NCBI RefSeq assembly: GCF_000210295.1
Contig: NC_026743.1
Coordinates: 2,232,001 to 2,296,000, forward strand
Length of the DNA: 64,000 bases
Source of the DNA: Trypanosoma brucei gambiense DAL972
Taxonomy: Eukaryota; Euglenozoa; Kinetoplastea; Trypanosomatida; Trypanosomatidae
Direction of reading: 5' to 3'
Position 1 is the stretch's first letter. Every line of letters begins with the position of its first letter. The notes beneath the pieces were generated by a model. That model saw only the letters and a list, made by a program, of their open reading frames with translations. It was not told where the DNA came from and ran no database searches. The translations under genes were made by a program, and so were the position numbers. Positions 1 to 9,293 of this stretch are shown piece after piece.

Positions 1-2179
1 AACAAACATCAGTGCAGTGTGTTTGTGTTTGTGTTTCCACATGTAGTTGGGTTATGACGTGCTACCAATCGATGGGAATGACAGAGTGATGTTGAGAATT
101 TATATAATGAGTAAGTGAATAAAGTTACTGACGGAAATATATTGAAAGTTAAGGAAAGTGTTGGACACGAAGTAAAGGTTGTGTAGAGATGAGGGAAGTA
201 AATGAAAGAGGGAAAAAAGAAAAGAAAAGAGAGGTCATATCAAATCAAGTTAAATGTGAACAACAGTTGTGAGATTTAATTCGACGTTGTGATGTGTCTT
301 TATGTTCGCATTTTCAGTGTCTTTTTTTTTTACTTTTTTCTTTTCTTCTTACTTTTTTTTTTTTTTAATATTTTGGTTTCCCCCTCTTTACGTTTTGTTT
401 GTCACTCCCCTTCTGATTGTTTATTTTTGTTTTGTTGTTATAATTATTGGTCGCGTTGTTTTAAACGTGGTGGCTCTGTGGAAGTTCGTTTCACCAACAA
501 ACTCGTGGATAATAGTGTTGGTGAAACAAAACAAAGGAAAGAAAAAAAAAAGAAACCACTAAATGTTTTGTTAAATATTTAAAGGGATGAAAAAGTGAAT
601 CGGAGAGGCATTGGAAAGAAGAAAAGGTCGCTGCGTGTATATATATATATTTATATAAGGCGCACAGACCGTCTACGTTTGGAAAGGAAAAAAAAAAAAG
701 CAGGACATGCAAGAGAGGATGAAGGATAACAAAATCAAATGAAGAGGAAATGAGCGTATGAAATTAAAGTCAAGAGGGAGAAGGAGAAAAAAAAATCAAA
801 AAGGAGGAAATAAAGACAACAACGATAACACATAATTTTGTTTCCACTTTTTCTTAATATTCAAATCACTTTAAGAATTAAAAAGAAAAGCAACAAAGGA
901 ATGTATGTAGGTAGAAACGAAAAAAAAAAGTGGCGGGAAGGGAAGGACGGAAAATAAGTGGAAATGTGAAAACGGCATCGGAGGTTTTTTGGGGAATCTT
1001 TTTTTTTTTGAAAAAGAAGAAAAAAACAAAAAATAAATTATTTAGAGAATAGTGGAGAGGGTTAAATGGGAAAGACACAAAAGGAGGGGGAGAAGAATAT
1101 GATGGAGGAAGGAAGCTTGCATAAGCAGCTTAGAACCTCATTCAATTTTTTTTTCTTGTCTTCGTGTCTCTTCTTTCTTTTTGTTTCTCCCCCCCCCCTC
1201 CTTTCCCTTCGTTGTTGTTGTTGTAACCTTTCTTTTGAATCCGTTACACTTACTACGGTTATCACTTCGTACTCTTTTTTTTTTTTTTTACCCATTTAAC
1301 ACCTAACGGTGTTTCGTTAGTTTGGGTTATTTAATATTAATTTTCCTCGTTTTGTGGGCGCATGTATTGGCTCGTATATTTATCCTTGCCCACCGCACTG
1401 AAGTGGAGGAACACCGTACGATGAAAGCGAGTAGTGTATAGTACACAAATTTTTGGCTTTTTGTGTGTTTCTCTTCCGTTTTGTTTTGTTTCTTATGTGT
1501 TTGTCGCTTGTGTTTACTTTGAGGTAGGAGATGGTTTTATGGGAATTATGTAAGCCCCCCTTTTTCTCTTTTTTTTTTGTCAATACCATTGAGGCGTCTT
1601 CATCTTTTTCCCCTCCGCACTCCACATTGTCCGGTTCAAATACACTTCATCGCCACCTTCCTTTTTCCCCTTCATCTCCTTCGTGTATTTTTTTTTCCTT
1701 TAAACATTCCCGCTACTGTTATCATAATCATCAGCATCATCACGGTCATTACTATATTATTACTATTACTATTTTTCAGCCCATCTTTCTTTTTTATTCC
1801 CTTTTGCGTATTTTAATGACCGCCACAGCTATTCCCAACTGCTGGTTGAGGCTTCGTTTACCCGCGTTCAGTTTCGATGTTTCCGGTTTCATCAGAACAA
1901 AAGGGAGAGGAAAAAAAAAAATGAGGTCATTTCGTTTATAGTGGCTGATTTACTTCGGCGGCACGTTCATGACATCATATGTGTTCAAACATTATGTTCA
2001 CTTTGGGCGGCATTCTGCATGCATGGGTTCGTCTTTCTCTCCCTTTGTCAATTTCTTTTGTTTCTTGTATAATTATTTTGTAATTCATTTAAATGAATTC
2101 ATCACGTGACAAAACCAAACAAAACAGAAAAAGAAAAAAAGCACTGTGAAGAAGGAAAAGGAAGGTGGTGAAGGGTACA
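1..2179. other. Intergenic/UTR stretch without a supported gene
   Basis: About 2.2 kb with no convincing coding region. The first ~1.1 kb is purine-rich on the + strand (A/G runs such as those around 200-240 and 770-800). From about 1140 it switches to pyrimidine-rich sequence, with T-runs near 1147, 1270 and 1565 and an imperfect ATT/ATC triplet patch around 1725-1790. This is the usual look of a trypanosome spacer: a 3' UTR, then polypyrimidine tracts used for trans-splicing and coupled polyadenylation. The open frames here are F/S/L-rich translations of the tracts. Confidence 0.7.
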
Positions 2180-4747
2180 ATGTTAACCTCCCACCGCATT
2201 TCGTGTCTTCAGCAAATTGAGAGACAGTTACGCCGCCTGGTGCGTGGGGAGCCGATCCTTAAGGATGCGCGTAATGGTTCCCATGGCGTCTCAGTCGCTG
2301 ATTCAAACTTTAAGAGAACACATATCGCTCTGAAGAATAAACTGTTGTTTCGACGTGTGCCAATAACCCTTTCCCTTCTTGAGCGAAGCCTACTTCCCAT
2401 CATTCGTATGGAAAGTTCCTCATCGCGTAAAGTTACGGGAAGTAATAACGCCCATCCTCCGAAGGAACTCGAAGTGAATGAGGAGGTTACAGTGTCAGCA
2501 AGCAGTGCAACATTAGTTGGTTATGAGACCACCCAGAAGAGCCACTTAGTCCCTCAGCAGTCGATGTCAGCTGTCGCGAAAATCTCATTGGAAGGGCGGC
2601 AACGTCACAATAAGCGATCTATCCTTACACATTCAGAGGCTATGTTTCGCCTCTTTAGTTCGCTGCACTACTTGGAAAGCGAAAGACGAAAACTCTACCT
2701 GCACCATACCGATCGCCTGAAGCTAAAATTAACGGAAGCGGAGGCGGCTGTACGTGCAGCGGGCGGGCGCCAAGGGAAAACAGGGCCTTCACGGCGGGAA
2801 GCGATCAGCGCTGTGCGCGCTGTTAATGAAGACATTTCGATTCTTAAGGATTCCCTTCTCGCAAGGTCATACCTCTCGGCCCGCTTGTGGCGATTCCTGT
2901 TGCGTAAAGAATTGTGGACTGCAGCTATTGAAGACTCGCGCATCAGTGAGCGAAAAGAGATCCCCACAGTGCTAATACTACTGCTATCCCTCCAGCGCAT
3001 GAGTTTTGGCATCTTGCAAGATGTTACGCAGGGCCGTCACCTGAACGCCTGTTCCCCGAGGTTTGTCGTGTCCCTACCGTCGCGAAGTAGAAGGTGCAAT
3101 CAAGAGGAAATCCATTCGGCAGAGCATGAAACTGGAGATGAAGGGGCAACTTCCCAATCGGTGCATGAGGAGCGGTGCGGGACCTCTGAGGCGCCAGAGG
3201 ATGACTCCATGATAACACTGATGTGTGGAACTCTGCCGTTAACTGCTTCTGAATCCGTGCAGGCGAAGAAGAGAAGGGAAATTTCTGCAGGTTCAACGGG
3301 TATGAAAAAAACGTCAAGAAACTTTGTCAGTAGTTGCCGTCCGTATCCGCGGAAGTTGCGGTGGCTGCCTCCAAGGTCATGTGACGCGCTGTCCCTGGTG
3401 GTGGACTCACTCGCATTATGTAGCGCAGTACTAACGGAGTTAAACGTTAAGAATATTATCATTCAGTGGGGACAAGTGGTTGAGTTGTTTGAGGTGTTGA
3501 CTGTTGTTCAGTCTACAGCTTCGCTACTACTTGCAGTAGGAGGGACTGGAAACGAAGAAGAAGTGACCAAGATACATTCTGTGTTGAGGAACTTGGAGGA
3601 TGCGATGATTGCAGTGGGTGGATCTGCCAGGCAAACCATATTAATGGAAGAGAATGAAGTTTTATCCTCTCTCTCTTCTGTCTGCGCCATTCGACTGCTG
3701 CTGGCTCTGGATGGCTTGCAGCTGCTTCCCATGTGCGAGTGTTCTTCTCAACGGTTGATCATGCAGTTGCTGTCTCGCATCTTTCCACAGCTTTCCACGG
3801 GAACACAAAGTGCCCTACTTCAGAAATCGAGACAGACTTCTTTGTTTGCCTTCGCCACCAGAGGGCACAGGTTGAAACTGTTTAGCAGCTACGGAAATAA
3901 AAGTGCGGTGACTGCTGCCTTGGAATCTATTCGATCTCGCGCCCGACTTCAGCAGCGGCAAATGCAGGCAGCCCTTCGATCCAAGTACCTGGAGGAAGTG
4001 AATACGCAGAGTATTAGTGAACTCGCACGGAACGTCTCTGTTCATTCCCTCGTTGCCGCACTGAGTCTTTTTGCACGGACTGTGCAGGATGCACGAAGGC
4101 AAGTTTATGAGACCCAAGGGCGACTTCTAACTGCATCTCTTTTTCTTATCGAAAGCATTTTGACTGCCGTTACCTTTTCCTCACCACGTGGAGGCGACGG
4201 CATTATTCACCACAAAGATCTCGCACCACTTCTCCTGGCCCTTACTCCCCTATGGTCACTTGCGCACGAACGGTGTAAATTACTGCGAGACGTCTCTAAT
4301 GTGCGTCATAACAAGTGTTTACCGGGGAAAGGTGCTGGCAGTCCTCTGGCAAAGTCAGAAGTGGTTATGGTGCGGTACGCCACGGATGTGGTGTTCAACG
4401 CTGTAAATGTAGCGCTGGTGCAGCGAGTAGAACTTGTTGAGAATGATTCCCCTCCGCATAATGCAGTGGATGGAATGGAGGTTATTTCCCCCTCGAATGT
4501 AGCAGCCATCGTCACAGCGCTTGGAAGTTGGTGTGATATTTCGCCCAATGGCAAAGGCATATCATTTGTGGCGACGACCGCAGCGCTGTTGAAACGACTC
4601 CTGCTTTCCGATGTGAAGATGTGGCAAGAATTACGTTTATTGAGCGATCCTCGACGAGAAGCCTTCGCTCGGGCACTGACAGAAGTGATGGGAAGCGTTG
4701 GTGCAATGGATTCTTCGGTGACAGAAGTACTTGCCTCAATTGGATAG
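2180..4747 (+). CDS. Large conserved-looking protein of unknown function (855 aa)
   Basis: I do not recognise this protein. The open frame extends upstream through GTG codons, but the first ATG is at 2180, giving 855 residues. The N-terminus is rich in Arg/Lys, Ser and hydrophobic residues with few acids, so a mitochondrial presequence is possible but unproven. The body alternates Leu/Ala-rich, probably helical stretches with Ser/Glu-rich linkers (about residues 315-345). No nucleotide-binding loop, zinc finger or membrane segment stands out. Size, helical repeats and basic N-terminus resemble the many kinetoplastid-specific mitochondrial RNA-processing or ribosome-associated proteins, but that is only a resemblance. 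Codon use and the long uninterrupted frame support a real gene. It is the first gene of the + strand cluster. Confidence 0.85.
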   Translation: MLTSHRISCLQQIERQLRRLVRGEPILKDARNGSHGVSVADSNFKRTHIALKNKLLFRRVPITLSLLERSLLPIIRMESSSSRKVTGSNNAHPPKELEVNEEVTVSASSATLVGYETTQKSHLVPQQSMSAVAKISLEGRQRHNKRSILTHSEAMFRLFSSLHYLESERRKLYLHHTDRLKLKLTEAEAAVRAAGGRQGKTGPSRREAISAVRAVNEDISILKDSLLARSYLSARLWRFLLRKELWTAAIEDSRISERKEIPTVLILLLSLQRMSFGILQDVTQGRHLNACSPRFVVSLPSRSRRCNQEEIHSAEHETGDEGATSQSVHEERCGTSEAPEDDSMITLMCGTLPLTASESVQAKKRREISAGSTGMKKTSRNFVSSCRPYPRKLRWLPPRSCDALSLVVDSLALCSAVLTELNVKNIIIQWGQVVELFEVLTVVQSTASLLLAVGGTGNEEEVTKIHSVLRNLEDAMIAVGGSARQTILMEENEVLSSLSSVCAIRLLLALDGLQLLPMCECSSQRLIMQLLSRIFPQLSTGTQSALLQKSRQTSLFAFATRGHRLKLFSSYGNKSAVTAALESIRSRARLQQRQMQAALRSKYLEEVNTQSISELARNVSVHSLVAALSLFARTVQDARRQVYETQGRLLTASLFLIESILTAVTFSSPRGGDGIIHHKDLAPLLLALTPLWSLAHERCKLLRDVSNVRHNKCLPGKGAGSPLAKSEVVMVRYATDVVFNAVNVALVQRVELVENDSPPHNAVDGMEVISPSNVAAIVTALGSWCDISPNGKGISFVATTAALLKRLLLSDVKMWQELRLLSDPRREAFARALTEVMGSVGAMDSSVTEVLASIG

Positions 4748-5221
4748 GGAAGTTAGCGGTGGGAGATATTACATTTGTTTGTTTGTTTGTTTTGTTTTCA
4801 ATTTGTTAACTGATGTTGGGAGGACGTCACCACTTGGAATTTTTATCTTTTTGGTAGACGTTGGTTCCTCGTCAGTGTGCACTATCGTATGGAGCAAACT
4901 GGAGGAGGGAAGAGACCTCATATCCCTCTTTTTTTTTTTTGCATCGTTACGCGGTGACCACGGATGTCTTGTTTTTATTTTCCTTTAAGATCTGCTTTGC
5001 TCCTACCGCCTCCTGGAACATCACTCTCCGCTGTCGCTTCATCAGGGGTCATCTGAAAAGCATTAAAGCTTGTAACAGCGGCAGCGAATTCAAAGAGCTA
5101 ACACATCGAAACGAAATCGAAGGGTGTGGACAAAGCAGAAAAAGAAAAAAAGATAGGACAGAAGTGAGGAAAAAGTTTGGGAAACGTAACTGTTTTTTTT
5201 CTTTACTCTGTCGCGAAGAGA
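4748..5221. other. Spacer between unknown gene and L2HGDH
   Basis: Contains T-rich runs (4776-4804, 4926-4940) and, just before the next ATG, a polypyrimidine tract at about 5191-5210 followed by AG dinucleotides. It is presumed 3' UTR plus trans-splice signal. I see nothing else in it. Confidence 0.6.
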
Positions 5222-6784
5222 ATGGCCAAAAGTTTCCTCAAGTGGACTGGAGGCCTTGTAATCGCCGGTGGCGTTTACGCCAAAATAAAATACAAGTCCG
5301 CTTACGAAGCTGTGCATCTTGATGAGGCGGCAACGGTGCGAGCGTTTTCTACCTTCTCTATTGACAACCGCAGGGAGTTTTACGACGTTGCCGTTGTTGG
5401 TGGTGGCATCGTCGGGGTGGCGACGGCGCGTGAAATAAAGCAGAGATTCCCCAGTAAACGAGTTATAATGCTTGAGAAAGAGGCAGATGTCGCTTTGCAT
5501 CAATCAAGTCACAACAGTGGTGTGGTGCATGCGGGTATGTACTACAAGCAAAATTCACTCATGGCACGCCTTTGCCCGCGGGGACACGATTTAATAATGG
5601 AGTACTGCCGGAAGAATAAGTTGCCTCTCGATCGAGTAGGGAAGCTTATAGTTGCTGTAAAGGAAACCGAAATACCTGCAGTTGAGAATCTCTACAAGCA
5701 AGGGGTCGAAAATGGTGTGCGGGATCTCAAGATGCTGAGGGGTGAGGAGGAAATAAAGCGCGTTGAACCTAATGTTCGAGGCTTGTGCGCTCTTTACTCC
5801 CCAGATACCGCCATCACCGATTTCAGTGCGGTAGCACGCCACATGTTGAAGGAATTGTTAGCTGACCGCCAACGCGGCTTCGTGGCTCAGTTCTGCTACG
5901 AGGCACTCGACTTCGTTGGTGTGTCAATCCAAAGCAGTGAAGGAAGCAAAGTAACTACTCCACAAGAAATGGTTCTTATTCGTGGACGAGAGGGTGGCCA
6001 ACTCGGTCCCGAGAAAACCGTCATGGCCAACAATGTTGTAATGTGTTGCGGTCTCTCCAATGACTTGCTTGCCCAGCGTTCTGGAACCCCACTAAGTCAC
6101 ATCGGCAAAAAAGTGAAGCAAACTTTTAGCTTTCGGGGGCGTTACTACCAACTGCGACCAGAGGCCCGAAACCTTGTTTCCATGAATGTGTACCCTGCAC
6201 CTGAAGAATGGAAAGGAATCAGTGTGGGGGTACACTTTACTCCAACGGTCGATGAGCGCCGTGGTCGACAGGTGATCATAGGCCCTGGATCATCGGTAGC
6301 CACGCATCGCTACGGATATTCACCGTATTGCTTCGACGCCGACTATTGTTTTAAATCGTTCTTCAGCAAAGGTGGATGGGTAAGCCTTGTCTCCAACATT
6401 GGCACAGTTTTTCGAATGTTTGTGCTGGACACAAACCGACAGGCCTTCCTACGTGAGGCGCAGAAACTTATACCCTCGCTGCAGGATAGCGATATGGAGG
6501 AAAGTTTCTGCGGAGTAATGGGTGTTGCCGTTACACCAGACGGCAAAATGGAAAATGACCTCGCCATGGAATTTTCCCGTCCCCGTGTTGTGGTTCCTGC
6601 CGTTCTAAAACCTGGAAAAGTGGTGGAGTTGGTTCCCAAGTCTGACGTTGCAAGTGACGGATCTGCGGTGAATGACAGGCCCCTCATGCTCAACGTCCGG
6701 AATGCACCAAGTCCCGCCGCTACGGCTTCTATGGCAATAGCGGAGGCCATTGTTGATGCATCTGCTGAACAATTCCGCTGGTAA
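5222..6784 (+). CDS. L2HGDH: FAD-dependent L-2-hydroxyglutarate dehydrogenase-like protein, mitochondrial
   Basis: A 520-aa flavoprotein of the DAO/L2HGDH family, which oxidises L-2-hydroxyglutarate to 2-oxoglutarate and passes electrons to the quinone pool. The ADP-binding fold is clear: the Rossmann glycine loop GGGIVG is at residues 60-65, followed by the E of LEKE. The family signature HQSSHNSGVVHAGMYY is at about residues 93-108 and closely matches the human and bacterial enzymes. The N-terminal ~50 residues are basic with one hydrophobic patch (about 11-20), fitting mitochondrial targeting or membrane attachment. The frame stays open upstream but only through a TTG, so ATG 5222 is taken as the start. 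A polypyrimidine-AG signal lies directly upstream. An alternative is a glycerol-3-phosphate dehydrogenase-like oxidase, but the HNSG motif favours L2HGDH. Confidence 0.88.
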   Translation: MAKSFLKWTGGLVIAGGVYAKIKYKSAYEAVHLDEAATVRAFSTFSIDNRREFYDVAVVGGGIVGVATAREIKQRFPSKRVIMLEKEADVALHQSSHNSGVVHAGMYYKQNSLMARLCPRGHDLIMEYCRKNKLPLDRVGKLIVAVKETEIPAVENLYKQGVENGVRDLKMLRGEEEIKRVEPNVRGLCALYSPDTAITDFSAVARHMLKELLADRQRGFVAQFCYEALDFVGVSIQSSEGSKVTTPQEMVLIRGREGGQLGPEKTVMANNVVMCCGLSNDLLAQRSGTPLSHIGKKVKQTFSFRGRYYQLRPEARNLVSMNVYPAPEEWKGISVGVHFTPTVDERRGRQVIIGPGSSVATHRYGYSPYCFDADYCFKSFFSKGGWVSLVSNIGTVFRMFVLDTNRQAFLREAQKLIPSLQDSDMEESFCGVMGVAVTPDGKMENDLAMEFSRPRVVVPAVLKPGKVVELVPKSDVASDGSAVNDRPLMLNVRNAPSPAATASMAIAEAIVDASAEQFRW

Positions 6785-7778
6785 GGTGAAACTTTCGATC
6801 AATTTTGGAGGGGAGGATTCGCTTTACTCAAGTCCAAAAATGTGAGCATGAAGCGGTGCTGTGTGTGTGTGTCTGATAATGTCGATTCAAAACGGGTTAG
6901 TACATGTACAAATACAATGACAAGACAATCACAGTTGAGTTCGTCCGGTTTTGCACAAGAGGAAGAAATTTAGTCCGTTCTCGTTATACTTTCTTTCAAT
7001 GCCATATTCCGTATCCACCTTCGTCTGTTGGCTTATTGTTCTGCGTAGTGCAAGTGCGAAATGTTAACGGGAACACGACGGGCGTTCTGACTTGTGAGCG
7101 TTGTATGTTGCATATGTCGTAGGAAGGGTTTGCTTTCGATCATCATATCATCTTTAAAAAAAAAACGAAGAGGTACGAGTCAACTAGTAACGCGCAATTT
7201 ATCTTTTTTTTTTTACTTGTTGTAGTTTTTTCCCCTACGTGTCCATTGTAGTGACGCGAAGATCCCCACTTCCCGCATGTATCTTTTTTTTATTCCTTTT
7301 GAAAACAGTGCCATCTGGGGAGACGAATCGTCTGTGCATAATGTTTTTATGCTGACTTACTTCAAGAAAGTTAGTTGAGGGACTCCGTGTCTGTGTGTGT
7401 GTGTGTATGTGTGTCTATCTTGATGTGCCAACTACTTCCCTGAAGTAAGTTCCTATCCCTCTCACTTCTGCTCCCGAGAAATTGGATTGAATGGTTTTTC
7501 TGTGGGGGATTGTCCGGTAATCATGCGCTTGCGCCAAGGCGGATGTTACTGGTACATTACATTCTTCTATGCATATTTTTCTTGTTATTTTTTTTAAATT
7601 TGTGATCGGTCCCCCGAAATTCCCTTGGGAATGCCTCACATTTTACTATATACGCATATTTATGTAATTGTTTCTCTTACGTTCTTGCTGCTAACATGTT
7701 TTTCCATTTAATTTTTTTCCTTTCCTTTTGTTTTTATTTTATCGAAAGCCCCTCCCCTACTCCCGCTCCCCCGTCGGG
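6785..7778. other. 1-kb spacer with GT and T tracts
   Basis: No supported gene. It has short GT runs (about 6860-6872 and 7391-7413) and several T-runs (7204-7214, 7284-7292, 7588-7596). A long pyrimidine tract (about 7705-7740) precedes the MRH protein gene, with candidate splice acceptors downstream. Presumed UTRs. Confidence 0.6.
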
Positions 7779-8813
7779 ATGTCGCGATTTCCTCACTCCA
7801 ATGTTGGGTTGGTGATTGGACTGGTGAGTCTCTTGCTGCAATTGCATCGGGTGATGGTCATCACTGAGGCCGCGGCGATTAATTCCTTCACAGTCATTTT
7901 GGTTAATGACCGCAATTCGGCGGCCCTACGTGAAGCACCTACCGGAACAACTATGCAAATACCCCCATATGTTGTACGCCTTTCAGCTGATTGGACAGTC
8001 ATTGAAAACCCTCAGTGGAATGAAGTGTCATCAGAGGAGAATGACTCGGAAGGGAGGTTATTGCATTGCCGTCTGCCGCTGCCACAGGATGAGAACACAG
8101 TGCAGACGCAAGTGAAACATTACATACAACTTCAAGAGCACCGAACCGCCGTGAGAATTTGGCATTGGCTGGAAGGTATGATGAATCGAGATGGTTGTAT
8201 CTTTGGTGACGGCGAAGGACCCATAACGGGGGTATCCGAGTGGTACCTATTCTGTGTGAGGGGCGCAGTTCGAAAGGTGAATAAAACTACGGTAGCTGTT
8301 CTTTACGGAAATCAAACTTCCCAAAAGTTGCAGCAAACTGTCAGAAGGTTGGTTCACCGGGCACGGTGGAGCAGTCAAGGAAGTGAAAGATCTAAAAGTT
8401 TTAAACGCTGGACTTCCCGCATAGGCGAGTACGAGGCTAATGTAACGTGGCCCCGGTGGAATGTGGAGCGACAGTTGTGGGAGTTAATTTACCCTACGAG
8501 ACGAGAGTGCCGTGCTTGGGAAGCAGATGCCGCTGCATTCGGTGAATCCCCGGAGAGGTACATCCGAAATGAAAGCCACCGGTGGAGCGACGGTCGGTCT
8601 TTTACATTACCGAGGAATAAGGAAGTGTGGGAGACTGTTGTGCGCTTATACTGCCAGCATAACCAGGGTGACAGGCACGTGTTGGATTGGAGTATAACGG
8701 AGGTACTCCAAACGTGTACGCACGAGGTGTTATTGCGGTCGCCAGCAGTATGCGAATGGAGCCAGGTCCTGCACAACTTTCATGTTAATCCCATTCCCTG
8801 TATTCCAATTTAG
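7779..8813 (+). CDS. Secretory-pathway MRH-domain protein, OS-9/XTP3-B-like ER lectin
   Basis: A 344-aa protein with a hydrophobic N-terminal signal (about residues 8-30), so it enters the ER. The rest has the layout of a mannose-6-phosphate-receptor homology domain. The first strand block has the EWYLFC motif after a Cys-Gly-rich segment. The closing block has VVRLYC, then the IT-E of SITEV, then CTHEVLLRSPAVC, matching the family pattern of 'V-x-L-x-C ... E ... C-x-Y ... T-P-x-C'. MRH proteins read trimmed N-glycans on misfolded proteins (OS-9) or help glucosidase II. Lack of LDL-A repeats and of a coiled coil makes an ERAD lectin more likely than a glucosidase II beta subunit. Two positions that normally contact mannose look changed (Tyr to His, Arg to Trp in my alignment). 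The start is the first ATG; upstream the frame opens only with TTG. Confidence 0.65.
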   Translation: MSRFPHSNVGLVIGLVSLLLQLHRVMVITEAAAINSFTVILVNDRNSAALREAPTGTTMQIPPYVVRLSADWTVIENPQWNEVSSEENDSEGRLLHCRLPLPQDENTVQTQVKHYIQLQEHRTAVRIWHWLEGMMNRDGCIFGDGEGPITGVSEWYLFCVRGAVRKVNKTTVAVLYGNQTSQKLQQTVRRLVHRARWSSQGSERSKSFKRWTSRIGEYEANVTWPRWNVERQLWELIYPTRRECRAWEADAAAFGESPERYIRNESHRWSDGRSFTLPRNKEVWETVVRLYCQHNQGDRHVLDWSITEVLQTCTHEVLLRSPAVCEWSQVLHNFHVNPIPCIPI

Positions 8814-9293
8814 TGGGGCCTTGAAGGGTGGCGCATCCGGCAATTGTCACTGATCGTATGTACTAACATCGAGGTTGGTGATGGTTGGTCGTTGTTAAGT
8901 GCTTGTTTTTGTATACGTATATATACATATATTTGTGTGTTAGTGCGTCTACGCGCATGCTGATGGACCTGCTGCTGAGTTTGCAAGCTGTGATCACCGT
9001 TTTGTGGGTTCGTGCCCATTCCCCTTCGTGGCTTTGTGCGCTTCGTTTTACAACGCTTTTGGAAGGTGAAATGGTGAGAGGGTCCGTGCATTTTCCCCAC
9101 CCCTTTTCATGCACATTTAATTCCAGGCCACTGGCCGCATCACATATTCCGCATCCTCTACTCTCATGACAACCAGTTCCGTGCCCTATTTTCTTTTATA
9201 CGGAAGATAAGGTTGCTTTTGCATCCCATCTCATAGGTGGGTAGCCGCTGTATATTTTTCTCTCGGCCGTGCTAGGCTGGTAAGGTACGCAGT
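8814..9293. other. Spacer before the UBX-domain gene
   Basis: No gene is supported. It contains a short alternating AT/GT stretch near 8915-8945, and a pyrimidine tract around 9190-9200 and again at 9255-9265 before ATG 9294. Presumed 3' UTR and splice region. Confidence 0.55.

Noticed and set aside
1531..1941. 136-codon frame in the first spacer
   Set aside because: It is Phe/Ser/Pro/His-rich from pyrimidine and triplet tracts, with codon use unlike the genes.
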